DNA of 44,581 nt from Bacteroidales bacterium. Its GTDB lineage: Bacteria > Bacteroidota > Bacteroidia > Bacteroidales > Muribaculaceae. A program made the translations under genes and the position numbers. Location: the NCBI GenBank assembly GCA_015061055.1, contig SUXH01000022.1, positions 1-44,581 on the forward strand, written 5' to 3'. Shown here piece by piece: positions 19,104 through 28,069 of this stretch (position 1 is the stretch's first letter; every line of letters begins with the position of its first letter). The notes beneath the pieces were generated by a model. That model did no database searches. It saw only the letters and a program-made list of their open reading frames with translations, and was not told the DNA's origin.

Positions 19104-21050
19104 ATGCAAGACAATAAAGAACAAATCGGTGCGGGATTGCCCGATAACGCATTCCGCGAACTAAAAGAGGGAGAAAAGTACACACCCGTACTCCACCCCG
19201 ATAAGACTTACCCCGAAATCACTCCTTATTCAGTCTCAATGGGTCTGATTATGGCAGTAATATTTAGTGCTGCAGCAGCTTATTTGGGACTGAAAGTAGG
19301 TCAAGTATTTGAAGCCGCAATACCTATTGCAATCATTGCTGTAGGCTGTTCAAGTGCAGCAAAACGCAAAAACGCTCTTGGCGAAAATGTCATCATCCAG
19401 TCAATCGGTTCTTGCAGTGGTATCGTAGTTGCCGGAGCAATCTTCACATTGCCTGCGCTTTACATTCTAAAAGCTAAATACCCCGAAATTGCTGTAAGTT
19501 TCCTTGAAATATTCCTAAGCTCTATGCTTGGAGGTGTTCTTGGTATATTATTCTTCATCCCATTCCGTAAATACTTCTGTGCCGATATGCACGGCAAATT
19601 CCCTTTCCCCGAAGCTACAGCCACTACACAAGTACTAATCTCGGGCGAGAAGGGTGGAAACCAAGCAATGCCACTTATCATGGCAGGTCTTATTGGAGGT
19701 ATCTACGACTTCCTGTTATCTACATTTGGCTGGTGGAGTGAAGTTCTATCCACACGAGCTATTCCGGTCCTAAACGCTTTAGCCGACAAAACCAAAGCTG
19801 TATTTAGCATCAACACAGGTGCAGCTGTAATGGGGCTCGGTTTCATTGTTGGATTGAAATATAGCTTTATCATCTTTGCCGGTTCAGCATTCATTTGGTG
19901 GATCATCATTCCTCTACTCGGTATGAACCCTGAATTAGCTAACACCCCGGCCGAAGAAATATTCTCAGGCTCAGCCCGTTTCATCGGCATTGGAGGTATC
20001 GCAATGAGTGGTGTAATAGGTATTATCAAGTCTTGGGGAATAATCAAAAGTGCTGTAGGACTTGCTTCTCGCGAAATTAAAGGCGGTAGCGGTGATTCTA
20101 AGGCTGTAGTAAGAACACAGAAGGATTTGACAATGAAAGTCGTAGTATTTTCACTTTTGGCAGCATTCCTTGTTACATTTGTATTCTTCTATGTAGGCGT
20201 TATCGGCAATCTGCTTCAAACTGTTGTAGCATTCCTTGTTGTGGCTGTTATAGCATTCCTATTTACCACTGTTGCTGCTAATGCTATTGCCATCGTAGGT
20301 AGCAACCCCGTATCAGGTATGACATTGATGACACTTATTATCGCATCAGGAATCTTCGTAGCCATCGGTTTGAAAGGTTCTTCCGGCATCGTAGCATCAA
20401 TGGTTATTGGTGGTGTTGTATGTACAGCTCTTTCAATGGCAGGAGGTATGGTAACCGATATGAAGGTAGGTTACTGGTTGGGCTCAACCCCAAGCAAACA
20501 ACAATCTTGGAAATTCTTAGGAACGTTTGTTTCGGCAGCTACTGTAGGTGGTGTTATGCTTATCCTTAACGACGTATATGGTTTCACCGGAGAAAATGCT
20601 CTTGTAGCGCCTCAAGCCAATGCTATGGCAGCTGTTATCGACCCATTGATGATGGGTGGAGAAACTCCTTGGTTGCTATATATAGTTGGTGCAGTGCTTG
20701 CAGTACTTCTTAATTGGCTTGGAGTACCAGCACTTGCATTCTCCCTCGGTATGTTCATTCCTATGCAACTCAATGCGCCATTGCTTGTTGGAGGTCTTAT
20801 CAGTTGGTTTGTCAGCTCACGTTCTAAAGACGAAGCTGTAAACACCGCACGTCAAGAACGTGGTACACTCCTTGCATCAGGTTTTATTGCAGGTGGTGCT
20901 TTACTTGGAGTGGTTAGTGCAGGTATGCGTTTCTTTGGATTTGAATATACTTGCACATTCAGCGAAACACAACTACAAGCTACAGGTGTTCTCGTTTATG
21001 TATTGTTGCTATCATGGTTCACTTGGAGCTGTATGAAAGCAAAGAAATAA
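19104..21050 (+). CDS. OPT family oligopeptide transporter
   Basis: 648 aa from the chosen ATG. An in-frame ATG at 19047 would overlap the FKBP gene by 38 nt and add a non-conserved polar stretch, so 19104 is preferred. There are about 14-16 hydrophobic helices. The OPT family pattern is seen in 'YLGLKVGQVFEAAIPIAI', 'HGKFPFPEATATTQVLISGE', 'GSNPVSGMTLMTLI' and 'LNWLGVPALAFSLGMFIPM'. The family imports short peptides or metal chelates with protons; bacterial members are mainly peptide carriers. It is the last gene of the glyS-FKBP-OPT run and is followed by a strong terminator. Confidence 0.9.
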   Translation: MQDNKEQIGAGLPDNAFRELKEGEKYTPVLHPDKTYPEITPYSVSMGLIMAVIFSAAAAYLGLKVGQVFEAAIPIAIIAVGCSSAAKRKNALGENVIIQSIGSCSGIVVAGAIFTLPALYILKAKYPEIAVSFLEIFLSSMLGGVLGILFFIPFRKYFCADMHGKFPFPEATATTQVLISGEKGGNQAMPLIMAGLIGGIYDFLLSTFGWWSEVLSTRAIPVLNALADKTKAVFSINTGAAVMGLGFIVGLKYSFIIFAGSAFIWWIIIPLLGMNPELANTPAEEIFSGSARFIGIGGIAMSGVIGIIKSWGIIKSAVGLASREIKGGSGDSKAVVRTQKDLTMKVVVFSLLAAFLVTFVFFYVGVIGNLLQTVVAFLVVAVIAFLFTTVAANAIAIVGSNPVSGMTLMTLIIASGIFVAIGLKGSSGIVASMVIGGVVCTALSMAGGMVTDMKVGYWLGSTPSKQQSWKFLGTFVSAATVGGVMLILNDVYGFTGENALVAPQANAMAAVIDPLMMGGETPWLLYIVGAVLAVLLNWLGVPALAFSLGMFIPMQLNAPLLVGGLISWFVSSRSKDEAVNTARQERGTLLASGFIAGGALLGVVSAGMRFFGFEYTCTFSETQLQATGVLVYVLLLSWFTWSCMKAKK

Positions 21051-21069
21051 CATAAATCACATAACAACG

Positions 21070-21108
21070 AAAAAACGGCAGTAGCTTAAAAAGTTCACTG
21101 CCGTTTTT
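21070..21108. terminator. bidirectional terminator between the OPT gene and znuC
   Basis: AAAAACGGCAGT pairs with ACTGCCGTTTTT around a 14-nt loop. It has A and T tails on both sides and serves convergent genes. Confidence 0.9.
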
Positions 21109-21136
21109 ACTTTATCTTATCTTCTGCAATAATCTC

Positions 21137-21841
21137 TTATTTACAATCAGTAGGAATAAAGTGTCGATGTGCGTGGCAATCCTCTATTCCTCTATCAACT
21201 ATAATATGCCTATTTGCCATTTGCATAATTCTTGCCATTTCATGCGACACAAGTATAATGGTTGTATTCTTTGCCAAGTCCTCTACAATATTATAGAATT
21301 GAGATTCAAAAGTCTTGTCTATATAAGATAATGGTTCGTCAAGCACAAGCACAGATGGATTTGACACGACAGCACGCGCAAACAAAGTCCTTTGCAATTG
21401 ACCTCCCGACAGATTACCAATCGACACATTAGAATACGCATCCATTCCCACCAATTTCAACACAGCTTCTACTTGTTTGGATTCATCGCTCTTCAAACCA
21501 TTATTAAGCAATGATTTAGAGCGCAACAAACCCGAACTCACCACTTCTTTCACTGTAATAGGAAAACGGCTGTCTATTGCGTTCTTCTGAGGCAGATAAC
21601 CTATTTTCAGCGCTCCAACCTCATTCCCTCGCTCATAAAATGACACTTTACCACTGCGAGGCTCTATCAATCCAAGAATCACACGTAGCAAAGATGTTTT
21701 TCCTCCACCATTGGGACCTGTGATAGCGATGAAATCACCCTCATTCACATTCAAACTCACTCCCGGTAATATGATATTGCGGTCATATCCCACTACCACA
21801 TTATCTAATTCTATAATCACTTTATTCTGCGACAATTGCAT
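21137..21841 (-). CDS. znuC: metal (zinc/manganese-type) ABC transporter ATP-binding protein
   Basis: 234 aa. Walker A is 'GPNGGGKTSLLR', the Q-loop lies in 'GYLPQKNAID', the signature is 'LSGGQLQRTLFARAVV', Walker B is 'VLVLDEPLS', and the H-loop His is in 'ILVSHEMAR'. The size and motifs fit the ZnuC/MntB group. Its first 20 nt overlap the substrate-binding protein gene. No permease gene follows: after its stop come only 28 nt and a terminator. Confidence 0.85.
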   Translation of the reverse strand: MQLSQNKVIIELDNVVVGYDRNIILPGVSLNVNEGDFIAITGPNGGGKTSLLRVILGLIEPRSGKVSFYERGNEVGALKIGYLPQKNAIDSRFPITVKEVVSSGLLRSKSLLNNGLKSDESKQVEAVLKLVGMDAYSNVSIGNLSGGQLQRTLFARAVVSNPSVLVLDEPLSYIDKTFESQFYNIVEDLAKNTTIILVSHEMARIMQMANRHIIVDRGIEDCHAHRHFIPTDCK

Positions 21842-22709
21842 AAGCTATCGTTTTCATTTCATCAACCCACTCATAATTCATGGGATTTATCTCTACAAGA
21901 GGAACATCAAGTTCTTCTTGTATCACCTGAACCTGCCTATTATCAAACTCTTTTTGATAAAAAATCACTTTTACATTATGTTCCTTTGCTAAATCAATTT
22001 CTCTTTTAAGCATACCTGCCGACACTTCTTTTCCCTCACATTCCATTGCAATCTGAGTCAACCCATAATCACGAGCAAAATAACTCAACGAAGGATGCCA
22101 TACGGCAAACGCAGTACCGGTCCTAGTTGCTAAAGTCTGTTCAAGTTCTTTCTGTAATGACTCAAGTTCACTCATCAATATCTTATAATTCTTTGTATAG
22201 AACTTCTTGTTTTTCGTATCATATTCAAGCATCGTTTTATACATATTTTCGGCGATAACCATTGCATTCACCACCGAAGTCCATACATGGGGGTCAATCT
22301 CATGATTATGACCATGCGCACATTCTTGTCCTAAATGCAACATTCCCGAATGTGTTCCTTTCAATAAGTCTATCCCTTCCGAACAATTCACAATCTGCAA
22401 TTCGGGCGCATTGAGTCTTAGTTTATTCTTCACAGCCAATTCAAACCCCAAATTTCCTATACAAAAGAAAATACGACTTTTTTCCAAATTCATCAAGTGA
22501 TTCATATTCGGCTCATACGACTCCGGATTAGCCCCTTTTGCAAGCAAACAATGCACATCATACTTATCACCCACAATTTTTTCCAGCAAAAACTTCTGTG
22601 GCATTATCGACACAGTCAACACAGGTTTTGATGGCGAAGGATTACATCCCACAAACAGGAATACCATAGCCATCACACCACACAATATACTTAATTTAGC
22701 TAATTTCAT
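21822..22709 (-). CDS. znuA: metal ABC transporter substrate-binding lipoprotein (ZnuA-like)
   Basis: 295 aa with a lipobox at Cys22 ('FLFVGC'). The cluster A-I fold is recognisable from 'LTVSIMPQKFLLEKIVG', 'GANPESYEPNMNHL' and 'EIDPHVWTSV', and there is a short His-rich patch 'CAHGHNHEIDPH'. The usual first His ligand (PHxYEP) is Glu here (PESYEP), while the second (DPHVW) and third ('WHPSLSYFARDYGL') are kept. It likely delivers zinc (or manganese) to an inner-membrane permease. It overlaps the ATPase gene by 20 nt. Confidence 0.85.
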   Translation of the reverse strand: MKLAKLSILCGVMAMVFLFVGCNPSPSKPVLTVSIMPQKFLLEKIVGDKYDVHCLLAKGANPESYEPNMNHLMNLEKSRIFFCIGNLGFELAVKNKLRLNAPELQIVNCSEGIDLLKGTHSGMLHLGQECAHGHNHEIDPHVWTSVVNAMVIAENMYKTMLEYDTKNKKFYTKNYKILMSELESLQKELEQTLATRTGTAFAVWHPSLSYFARDYGLTQIAMECEGKEVSAGMLKREIDLAKEHNVKVIFYQKEFDNRQVQVIQEELDVPLVEINPMNYEWVDEMKTIAYAIVAE

Positions 22710-22788
22710 CTCAATACAACCTTCACTTAGGGATATTTCAATTCTTTTATTTTAACAAAATTTTCCTCCTCTAAGTTCACATTTTTCT

Positions 22789-23340
22789 TTAATACTCATC
22801 GATAGATTTATATACTTCACGACGTATAACCTCGCCCATTTGAGCCACTTTTGCCTGGTCATTCAATCTCAACGACATAAGTCTCATTGCCACCGGCATT
22901 CCATCTTTTTCATAAGCAGGTTGAACGTAATTTAATCGTTTCCAAATTATAAAGCAATGACGCATATAAAAATCAACCCTTCTACGTGCATCATACGATG
23001 TCTCAGGCAATTCCACTTCAAGTATTACAGGATTATCGCCACAGCCTTGCAAAAAATATTCCAACAAGCCGGAGCCAATTCCATTACCTCGCTTACGCAC
23101 ATCTATCGCAAAGTGTTCGATATACTTAAATCCCTCAAATTCCCAATAAGAAAGAAATCCTTGGAGCTCATCTGCCTCCACTGCAGCTATCATTTTAAAC
23201 GGCACATCTTCTCGTTCAAGCAGAATCTTCACACTTTCAAAATTCCTACGTTCGGCAGGAGGGAATGAACCCACATATAGAATTTCTATATCTTTTAACA
23301 ACCTTGATTCAGGCAAAACATCGCAATATTCTATCATCTT
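22789..23340 (-). CDS. GNAT family N-acetyltransferase
   Basis: 183 aa from the ATG at 23340. A further in-frame ATG at 23388 would lie only about 9 nt from the predicted -7 box (23397-23404), so the shorter form is chosen. The acetyl-CoA loop is 'IDVRKRGNGIGSGLLEYFL', a typical V/I-x-x-x-x-R/Q-x-x-G-x-G motif A, and strand 4 is 'FKYIEHFAI'. The substrate is unknown. It is divergent from the Lrp-type regulator, with a 95-nt shared promoter region. Confidence 0.75.
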   Translation of the reverse strand, partial: KMIEYCDVLPESRLLKDIEILYVGSFPPAERRNFESVKILLEREDVPFKMIAAVEADELQGFLSYWEFEGFKYIEHFAIDVRKRGNGIGSGLLEYFLQGCGDNPVILEVELPETSYDARRRVDFYMRHCFIIWKRLNYVQPAYEKDGMPVAMRLMSLRLNDQAKVAQMGEVIRREVYKSIDEY

Positions 23341-23396
23341 ATCTTTTTTTTTACTACTTTTGCTAATTATTTTGTTTTTTATAGGCAAAAGGCTTA

Positions 23397-23404
23397 CAAA
23401 AGTA
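23397..23404 (-). promoter_or_regulatory. predicted -7 box of the GNAT gene
   Basis: Leftward TACTTTTG (TAnnTTTG, full match) at 23404-23397. The upstream partner at the right distance is only TGTG (23427-23424), an imperfect -33. Confidence 0.4.
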
Positions 23405-23435
23405 AAACTTTTTAAAGAAAAAACACATATTATTT

Positions 23436-23909
23436 ATGGGAAATTTACAATTGGACTCTTTGGACAAGAAAATTCTTGAGATGCTCTCACTGAATGCAAG
23501 AATGCCTTATTTGGAAATTGCAAGAGAATGTAATGTATCGGGAGCAGCTATTCACCAAAGAATACAAAAAATGTACTCTATGGGCATCATCAAAGGCTCA
23601 GAATCTCTTATAGACCCTCATTCGGTGGGATATGAGACTTGTGCCTATATTGGTTTTTTCCTTAACGACACTTCTAAGTTTGATGAAATAGTAAGCAAGT
23701 TGAACGAGATTCCCGAAGTAGTGGAATGTCACCTCACAACAGGCAAATATGATTTACTTATCAAGCTATTCGCAAAAAACAACAATCATTTGCTTAAAAT
23801 AATTCAAAGCAAAATTCAAACACTCGGGCTTGCACGCACCGAAACTCTAATCTCATTCCAAGAAGTGTTTCGCCGTCAAATCCCAATCAACAATGAGAAT
23901 GATAATTAA
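23436..23909 (+). CDS. Lrp/AsnC family transcriptional regulator
   Basis: 157 aa. An N-terminal helix-turn-helix occupies residues 6-50 ('LDKKILEMLSLNARMPYLEI' followed by 'VSGAAIHQRIQKM'). An RAM/AsnC ligand domain follows with 'AYIGFFLNDTSKFDEIV' and 'VVECHLTTGKYDLLIKLFAK'. These proteins act as octamers or dimers that sense amino acids. The target here is unknown. trpS follows 50 nt downstream and could share the transcript. Confidence 0.88.
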   Translation: MGNLQLDSLDKKILEMLSLNARMPYLEIARECNVSGAAIHQRIQKMYSMGIIKGSESLIDPHSVGYETCAYIGFFLNDTSKFDEIVSKLNEIPEVVECHLTTGKYDLLIKLFAKNNNHLLKIIQSKIQTLGLARTETLISFQEVFRRQIPINNENDN

Positions 23910-23959
23910 ATATTGAACAACGATAATATTATTAAAATAAAAAAACATATATACAATTT

Positions 23960-25027
23960 ATGAAAGAAATCGTACTCAGCGGGATTCGTGCCACAGGTCA
24001 ACTTCACCTTGGCAATTATTTCGGAGCTTTAAACAAATTTGTAAAAATGCAAGAAGAAGGCATCTACGACAACAATTTCTTCATTGCCGACCTTCATGCG
24101 CTTACGACTCATCCCGACCCAAAAATCCTGCATAATAACGTAAAAAGCATTCTATCGGAATACCTTGCAGCAGGGCTTGACCCGGAGAAATCTACAATAT
24201 TCGTACAAAGCGATGTCCCTGAAATATCAGAGTTATATCTTCTTTTAAATATGCATGTAGGTATTGGCGAGCTTATGCGCACAGCATCATTCAAGGATAA
24301 AGCTCGCAAGCAATTAGGCATAAAGACCGATAATGTCAACGATGATAACATCGAAAAAGAAATTATCGGAACCGATTCAAACAAGCGCGTAAATGCCGGA
24401 CTTCTTACCTACCCAACTCTAATGGCAGTCGACATTCTCATTCAACACGCCGACTATGTACCTGTAGGCAAAGACCAAGAACAACACTTGGAGCTTACTC
24501 GTCGTTTCGCTCGCCGTTTCAACTCTGTTTATGGCGTTGAATACTTCAAAGAGCCACAAAACTTCAACTTCGGTGGTAGCGCAGTGAAGGTCCCGGGACT
24601 TGACGGCTCTGGAAAAATGGGTAAATCGGAAGGCAATTGTATCTATCTGCTTGATGAAGAAAAGGTACTCCGTAAAAAGGTAATGCGTGCTGTAACCGAC
24701 GAAGGACCACAAGAGCCAAACTCTCCTATGAGTGAACCTATCAAGAACTTATTCTTACTCCTTGAACTTGTGTCTACTCCCGATAAAGTAAAATTCTTTA
24801 CCGATGCTTACAATGATTGCTCTATCCGATATGGAGATTTAAAGAAAGAGCTTGCTCAAGACATTCTCAATATCACTACACCTATTCGCGAACGTATTAT
24901 CGACATTCAAAACAACGATGAATATCTTTCTAAAGTAGTGCGTATGGGTGCAGACAAAGCTCGCGAAAGAGCTTCAAAAACGCTTGAAGACGTACGTCAA
25001 ATTATGGGTATTAAACGTTTCTATTAA
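23960..25027 (+). CDS. trpS: tryptophan--tRNA ligase
   Basis: 355 aa. Class I motifs: the HIGH equivalent 'GQLHLGNYFGAL' and the KMSKS equivalent 'GKMGKSEGN'. The TrpRS-typical 'DLHALTTHPDP' and 'DILIQHADYVPVGKDQEQH' are present. It charges tRNA-Trp. Ser-to-Gly in the KMSKS loop is common in TrpRS and does not suggest loss of function. Confidence 0.95.
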   Translation: MKEIVLSGIRATGQLHLGNYFGALNKFVKMQEEGIYDNNFFIADLHALTTHPDPKILHNNVKSILSEYLAAGLDPEKSTIFVQSDVPEISELYLLLNMHVGIGELMRTASFKDKARKQLGIKTDNVNDDNIEKEIIGTDSNKRVNAGLLTYPTLMAVDILIQHADYVPVGKDQEQHLELTRRFARRFNSVYGVEYFKEPQNFNFGGSAVKVPGLDGSGKMGKSEGNCIYLLDEEKVLRKKVMRAVTDEGPQEPNSPMSEPIKNLFLLLELVSTPDKVKFFTDAYNDCSIRYGDLKKELAQDILNITTPIRERIIDIQNNDEYLSKVVRMGADKARERASKTLEDVRQIMGIKRFY

Positions 25028-25045
25028 TTCCCTACAAGAAACATA

Positions 25046-25083
25046 AAAAACGGTATTCTTACTTATGCAAGAATACCGTTTTT
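25046..25083. terminator. bidirectional terminator between trpS and the holin-like gene
   Basis: AAAAACGGTATTCTT pairs perfectly with AAGAATACCGTTTTT (15 bp) around an 8-nt loop. Confidence 0.9.
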
Positions 25084-25103
25084 ACTTTATAATACTTACA
25101 TAT

Positions 25104-25448
25104 TCAATCTCTTATAAACACAAAATTAAGTACCCACGACACCACTACAAGCACAACACCATAAATAAGAGCCGGCATAAATCCCATCACTACAATACTA
25201 TCAGGCACAAACATTTCACATAGTATCACCATCAATGCATTTATGACTATAGTAAACAGCCCTAACGTAAGCATATTGACAGGGAACGTAAGTATCTTCA
25301 CAAAAGGCTTAACAAACGTATTCAATAGCCCCAACACCACCGATGTTATCAATGCACCTCTTAGTCCCACAACAGCTATACCAGGTACAAAATATGCAGC
25401 AGCATACACTGCCACAACAAATAATATAAATCTAAAAATCCACTTCAT
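25104..25448 (-). CDS. phage holin family IV-like (YvlD/PF04020) membrane protein
   Basis: 114 aa with four hydrophobic helices at about residues 4-22, 28-50, 55-80 and 87-110. The 'LLNTFVKPFVKILTFPVNML' segment is the hallmark of PF04020. Despite the family name these are ordinary chromosomal inner-membrane proteins of unknown role, and no phage genes surround it. Confidence 0.8.
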   Translation of the reverse strand: MKWIFRFILFVVAVYAAAYFVPGIAVVGLRGALITSVVLGLLNTFVKPFVKILTFPVNMLTLGLFTIVINALMVILCEMFVPDSIVVMGFMPALIYGVVLVVVSWVLNFVFIRD

Positions 25449-25546
25449 AATTATTTTTTCTTCTATTGATTCACTAATTTATTTACAAAGAAAAGTATTT
25501 TTTTCAACTTTTACTAAAAACTAAACATTTTATCCACACATTTTAT

Positions 25547-25554
25547 TAATTTTG
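25547..25554 (+). promoter_or_regulatory. predicted -7 box of yitT-tdk
   Basis: TAATTTTG, a full TAnnTTTG match, lies 44 nt before the yitT ATG. No good -33 was seen. Confidence 0.4.
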
Positions 25555-25598
25555 TAATTCAAAACGAAACATTTCTACAATTAAAATTTATTAAAAAT

Positions 25599-26567
25599 AT
25601 GGCTGGTAAAAGAGCACATCTATTAAACACCGTACAGGACTATTTCTTTATCGTAATTGGTCTTGCTTGCTATGCTTTCGGATTCACAGCATTTATTTTG
25701 CCCGAAAAAATCGTTATCGGAGGTGTTGCTGGTATGGCATCTCTTCTTTATTTTCAATGGGGAATTCCTGTTGCATGGGGAAATTATGGTATCAACATAT
25801 TCCTTCTCATCCTAGCAGCAAAAATAGTAGGAATGACATTTGTTAAGCGTACCATATTTGGTACGACTATACTGAGTTTGTTAATAGGACTTTTTCAGCC
25901 CATTTTTTCAAATATCACTATCGTTTCGGGCGAACCATTTATGAGTGTTGTTATAGGATCACTCCTATGTGGATTCGGGATTGGACTAACATTCGTTCAT
26001 AATGGAAGTTCCGGAGGTACTGACATTATCGCCGCTATGGTTTCCAAATACAGCAACGTAACTATCGGACGAATGATTTTGTACGTAGACTTCTTGATTA
26101 TATCATCATCTTATTTCCTATTCCATAGCATTGACAAAATTGTATATGGAGTAGTGTTTGTGATGATTCTATCGATAATGACCGATATGGTTATTAACTC
26201 CAATCGTCAAGCCATACAATTTATGATATTCTCCGATAAATGGAAAGAAATTGCCGATGCAATCATTCGCGATGCTCATCGTGGCTGTACCGTACTTAAC
26301 GGCACTGGATGGTATACAAAGAAAGATGTTACTATTCTTATGGTAATGTGCCGCAAGATTGAAAGTGTAACAATATTCCGTATAATCAAATCTATTGATA
26401 AGAACGCCTTCATCACACAGTCAAAAGTAAATGGAGTGTATGGCAAGGGATTCGACCATATGAAAGTAAAAATGAAAGACATCTCTAACGACGTGCGCCA
26501 CGTTCATCCTCAAACTTACTACGATGCCGAAGGCAATGTGACTAATCAAAACAATGAGAACAAATAA
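25599..26567 (+). CDS. YitT family membrane protein (DUF161 plus DUF2179)
   Basis: 322 aa. About five or six N-terminal helices carry the YitT signature 'FILPEKIVIGGVAGMASLLY' and 'HNGSSGGTDIIAAMVSKY'. A soluble C-terminal DUF2179 domain begins near residue 220 ('HRGCTVLNGTGWYTKKDVTI') and is a likely ligand-binding regulatory module. The function is unknown. tdk follows after 9 nt. Confidence 0.88.
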   Translation: MAGKRAHLLNTVQDYFFIVIGLACYAFGFTAFILPEKIVIGGVAGMASLLYFQWGIPVAWGNYGINIFLLILAAKIVGMTFVKRTIFGTTILSLLIGLFQPIFSNITIVSGEPFMSVVIGSLLCGFGIGLTFVHNGSSGGTDIIAAMVSKYSNVTIGRMILYVDFLIISSSYFLFHSIDKIVYGVVFVMILSIMTDMVINSNRQAIQFMIFSDKWKEIADAIIRDAHRGCTVLNGTGWYTKKDVTILMVMCRKIESVTIFRIIKSIDKNAFITQSKVNGVYGKGFDHMKVKMKDISNDVRHVHPQTYYDAEGNVTNQNNENK

Positions 26568-26576
26568 CTACTCTCT

Positions 26577-27203
26577 ATGAACCGACGAGGAAAACTTTAT
26601 TTCAGATATGGTACAATGGGGTCAGCAAAAACTGCCCTACTCCTTACCACAGCCTATAACTTCGAGGAACGTGGTATGGAATATATGTGTATGAAACCGG
26701 TAATCGATACCCGCGACAAAGAAAATGTGATTAAATCGCGTATTGGTATTAAACGTGAATGTCTGTGGATATATCAAGACACCGATTTATACGAATTAGC
26801 TAAAAACATCTACGAAGAAACCCTAATTGTAAAAGACTGGATACTTATCGACGAAGCACAATTCTTGTCGCGCGAACAAGTGGACCAACTTGCACGTATC
26901 GTCGACGACTATGGTAGCAATGTCGTGTGTTACGGATTGCGTACCGATTTCCAATCAAATATGTTTGAAGGTTCAAAACGACTATTCGAAATTGCCGATA
27001 GTATTGACGAAGTGAAGTCAACATGCTCATGCGGACGTAAAACAATCATCAACGCACGTATCGACAAAGATGGAACAGTGCTCACCGATGGTAACCAGGT
27101 TGAAATCGGAGGCGATGACAAGTATATAGCTATGTGTCGAAGATGTTGGCGTAATCGCCGCCTTGAATCGGCCGAAAAGAATTCACTTTTCAAAAACACA
27201 TAA
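26577..27203 (+). CDS. tdk: thymidine kinase (type II)
   Basis: 208 aa. The P-loop runs from Gly12 to Thr19 ('GTMGSAKT'), with Ala where the classical Walker A has its last Gly. The catalytic 'DEAQFLSREQV' lies near residue 92, the nucleoside-binding 'VVCYGLRTDF' follows, and zinc ligands sit in 'CSCGRK' and 'CRRCW'. It phosphorylates thymidine to dTMP for salvage. The Gly-to-Ala change is tolerated in 'SSKT'-type relatives and is not taken as inactivating. Confidence 0.9.
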   Translation: MNRRGKLYFRYGTMGSAKTALLLTTAYNFEERGMEYMCMKPVIDTRDKENVIKSRIGIKRECLWIYQDTDLYELAKNIYEETLIVKDWILIDEAQFLSREQVDQLARIVDDYGSNVVCYGLRTDFQSNMFEGSKRLFEIADSIDEVKSTCSCGRKTIINARIDKDGTVLTDGNQVEIGGDDKYIAMCRRCWRNRRLESAEKNSLFKNT

Positions 27204-27235
27204 GCCTTAATCAGCTGTTTATTTTAATCGACAAT

Positions 27236-27272
27236 AAAAAACTGAGCAGAATCAACGTTCTACTCAGTTTTT
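27236..27272. terminator. bidirectional terminator between tdk and the zinc-ribbon gene
   Basis: AAAACTGAGCAGAA pairs with TTCTACTCAGTTTT around a short loop, with one mismatch (C/A) and A/T tails on both sides. Confidence 0.8.
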
Positions 27273-27301
27273 CTTCTTATAATATCTATTTTATATTCTA
27301 T

Positions 27302-28066
27302 TTATTCGTTTACTCCTGCCAACTCAGGGTCAATCATAATGCGACCGCAATATTCACACACTATGATTTTCTTGCGCATCTTAATTTCAGCTTGACGTTG
27401 TGCCGGAATACGATTGAAACAACCACCGCATGCATTACGTTGCACATAAACCACAGCCAAGCCGTTACGAGCATTCTTACGGATACGTTTAAATGCAGTA
27501 AGCAAGCGATCCTCAATCTTATTTTCAAGTTTCTTTGCTTTTTCACGTAAAGCTTCTTCTTCTTGCTTTGTTTCCGAAACAATTTGTTCAAGTTCTCCCT
27601 TCTTTTCAGCAAGAATATGATTAACATCAGCAAGATGTTCTTCGGCATTAGTCACTTCCACATTTTTAGCTTCAATTTGGCGATTGAATTCATTGATGCG
27701 CTTCTCAGCCAATTCGATATTCAAATGTTGGAATTCGATTTCTTTCGACAAGAAATCATATTCCTTATTATTCTGTACATTATTTTGTTGTTCAGTATAT
27801 TTTTCAATCAACGTGTTAGCTTCTGCTATTACACGTTTTTGCATATTGATACCAGCGCCAAAATCTTCTATATCATTCTTGAAATTCTGCATACGTGTTT
27901 CAAGACGAGCCACTTCATCTTCCAAGTCTTGAACTTCAAGAGGCAATTCTCCTCTCAGTGTCTTGATTTTATCCACTTTTGACAACAAGGTCTGTAGTGA
28001 ATAAAGAGCTTTCAAACGCTCTTCTACGGTCAATTCTTTTTCTTGTTTTGTCTTATCAGTAGCCAT
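27302..28066 (-). CDS. coiled-coil protein with C4 zinc ribbon (DUF164/zf-RING_7 type)
   Basis: 254 aa. Residues about 10-185 form a long antiparallel coiled coil rich in Glu, Lys and Leu. The C-terminus has two CxxC knuckles, 'CGGCFNRIP' and 'CEYCGRIM', forming a zinc ribbon. This architecture is widespread and often sits next to nif3-family genes, as it does here (3 nt apart). Suggested roles in the family are nucleic-acid or translation-related scaffolding, not established for this protein. Confidence 0.85.
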   Translation of the reverse strand: MATDKTKQEKELTVEERLKALYSLQTLLSKVDKIKTLRGELPLEVQDLEDEVARLETRMQNFKNDIEDFGAGINMQKRVIAEANTLIEKYTEQQNNVQNNKEYDFLSKEIEFQHLNIELAEKRINEFNRQIEAKNVEVTNAEEHLADVNHILAEKKGELEQIVSETKQEEEALREKAKKLENKIEDRLLTAFKRIRKNARNGLAVVYVQRNACGGCFNRIPAQRQAEIKMRKKIIVCEYCGRIMIDPELAGVNE

Positions 28067-28069
28067 AGC

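Noticed and set aside
25104..25448. Holin-family gene as a sign of a prophage
   Set aside because: PF04020 proteins are ordinary chromosomal membrane proteins, and no other phage gene is near.
26612..26635. Thymidine kinase P-loop with Ala in place of Gly, as an inactive enzyme
   Set aside because: Other catalytic and zinc-binding motifs are intact, and similar P-loops occur in related thymidine kinases.
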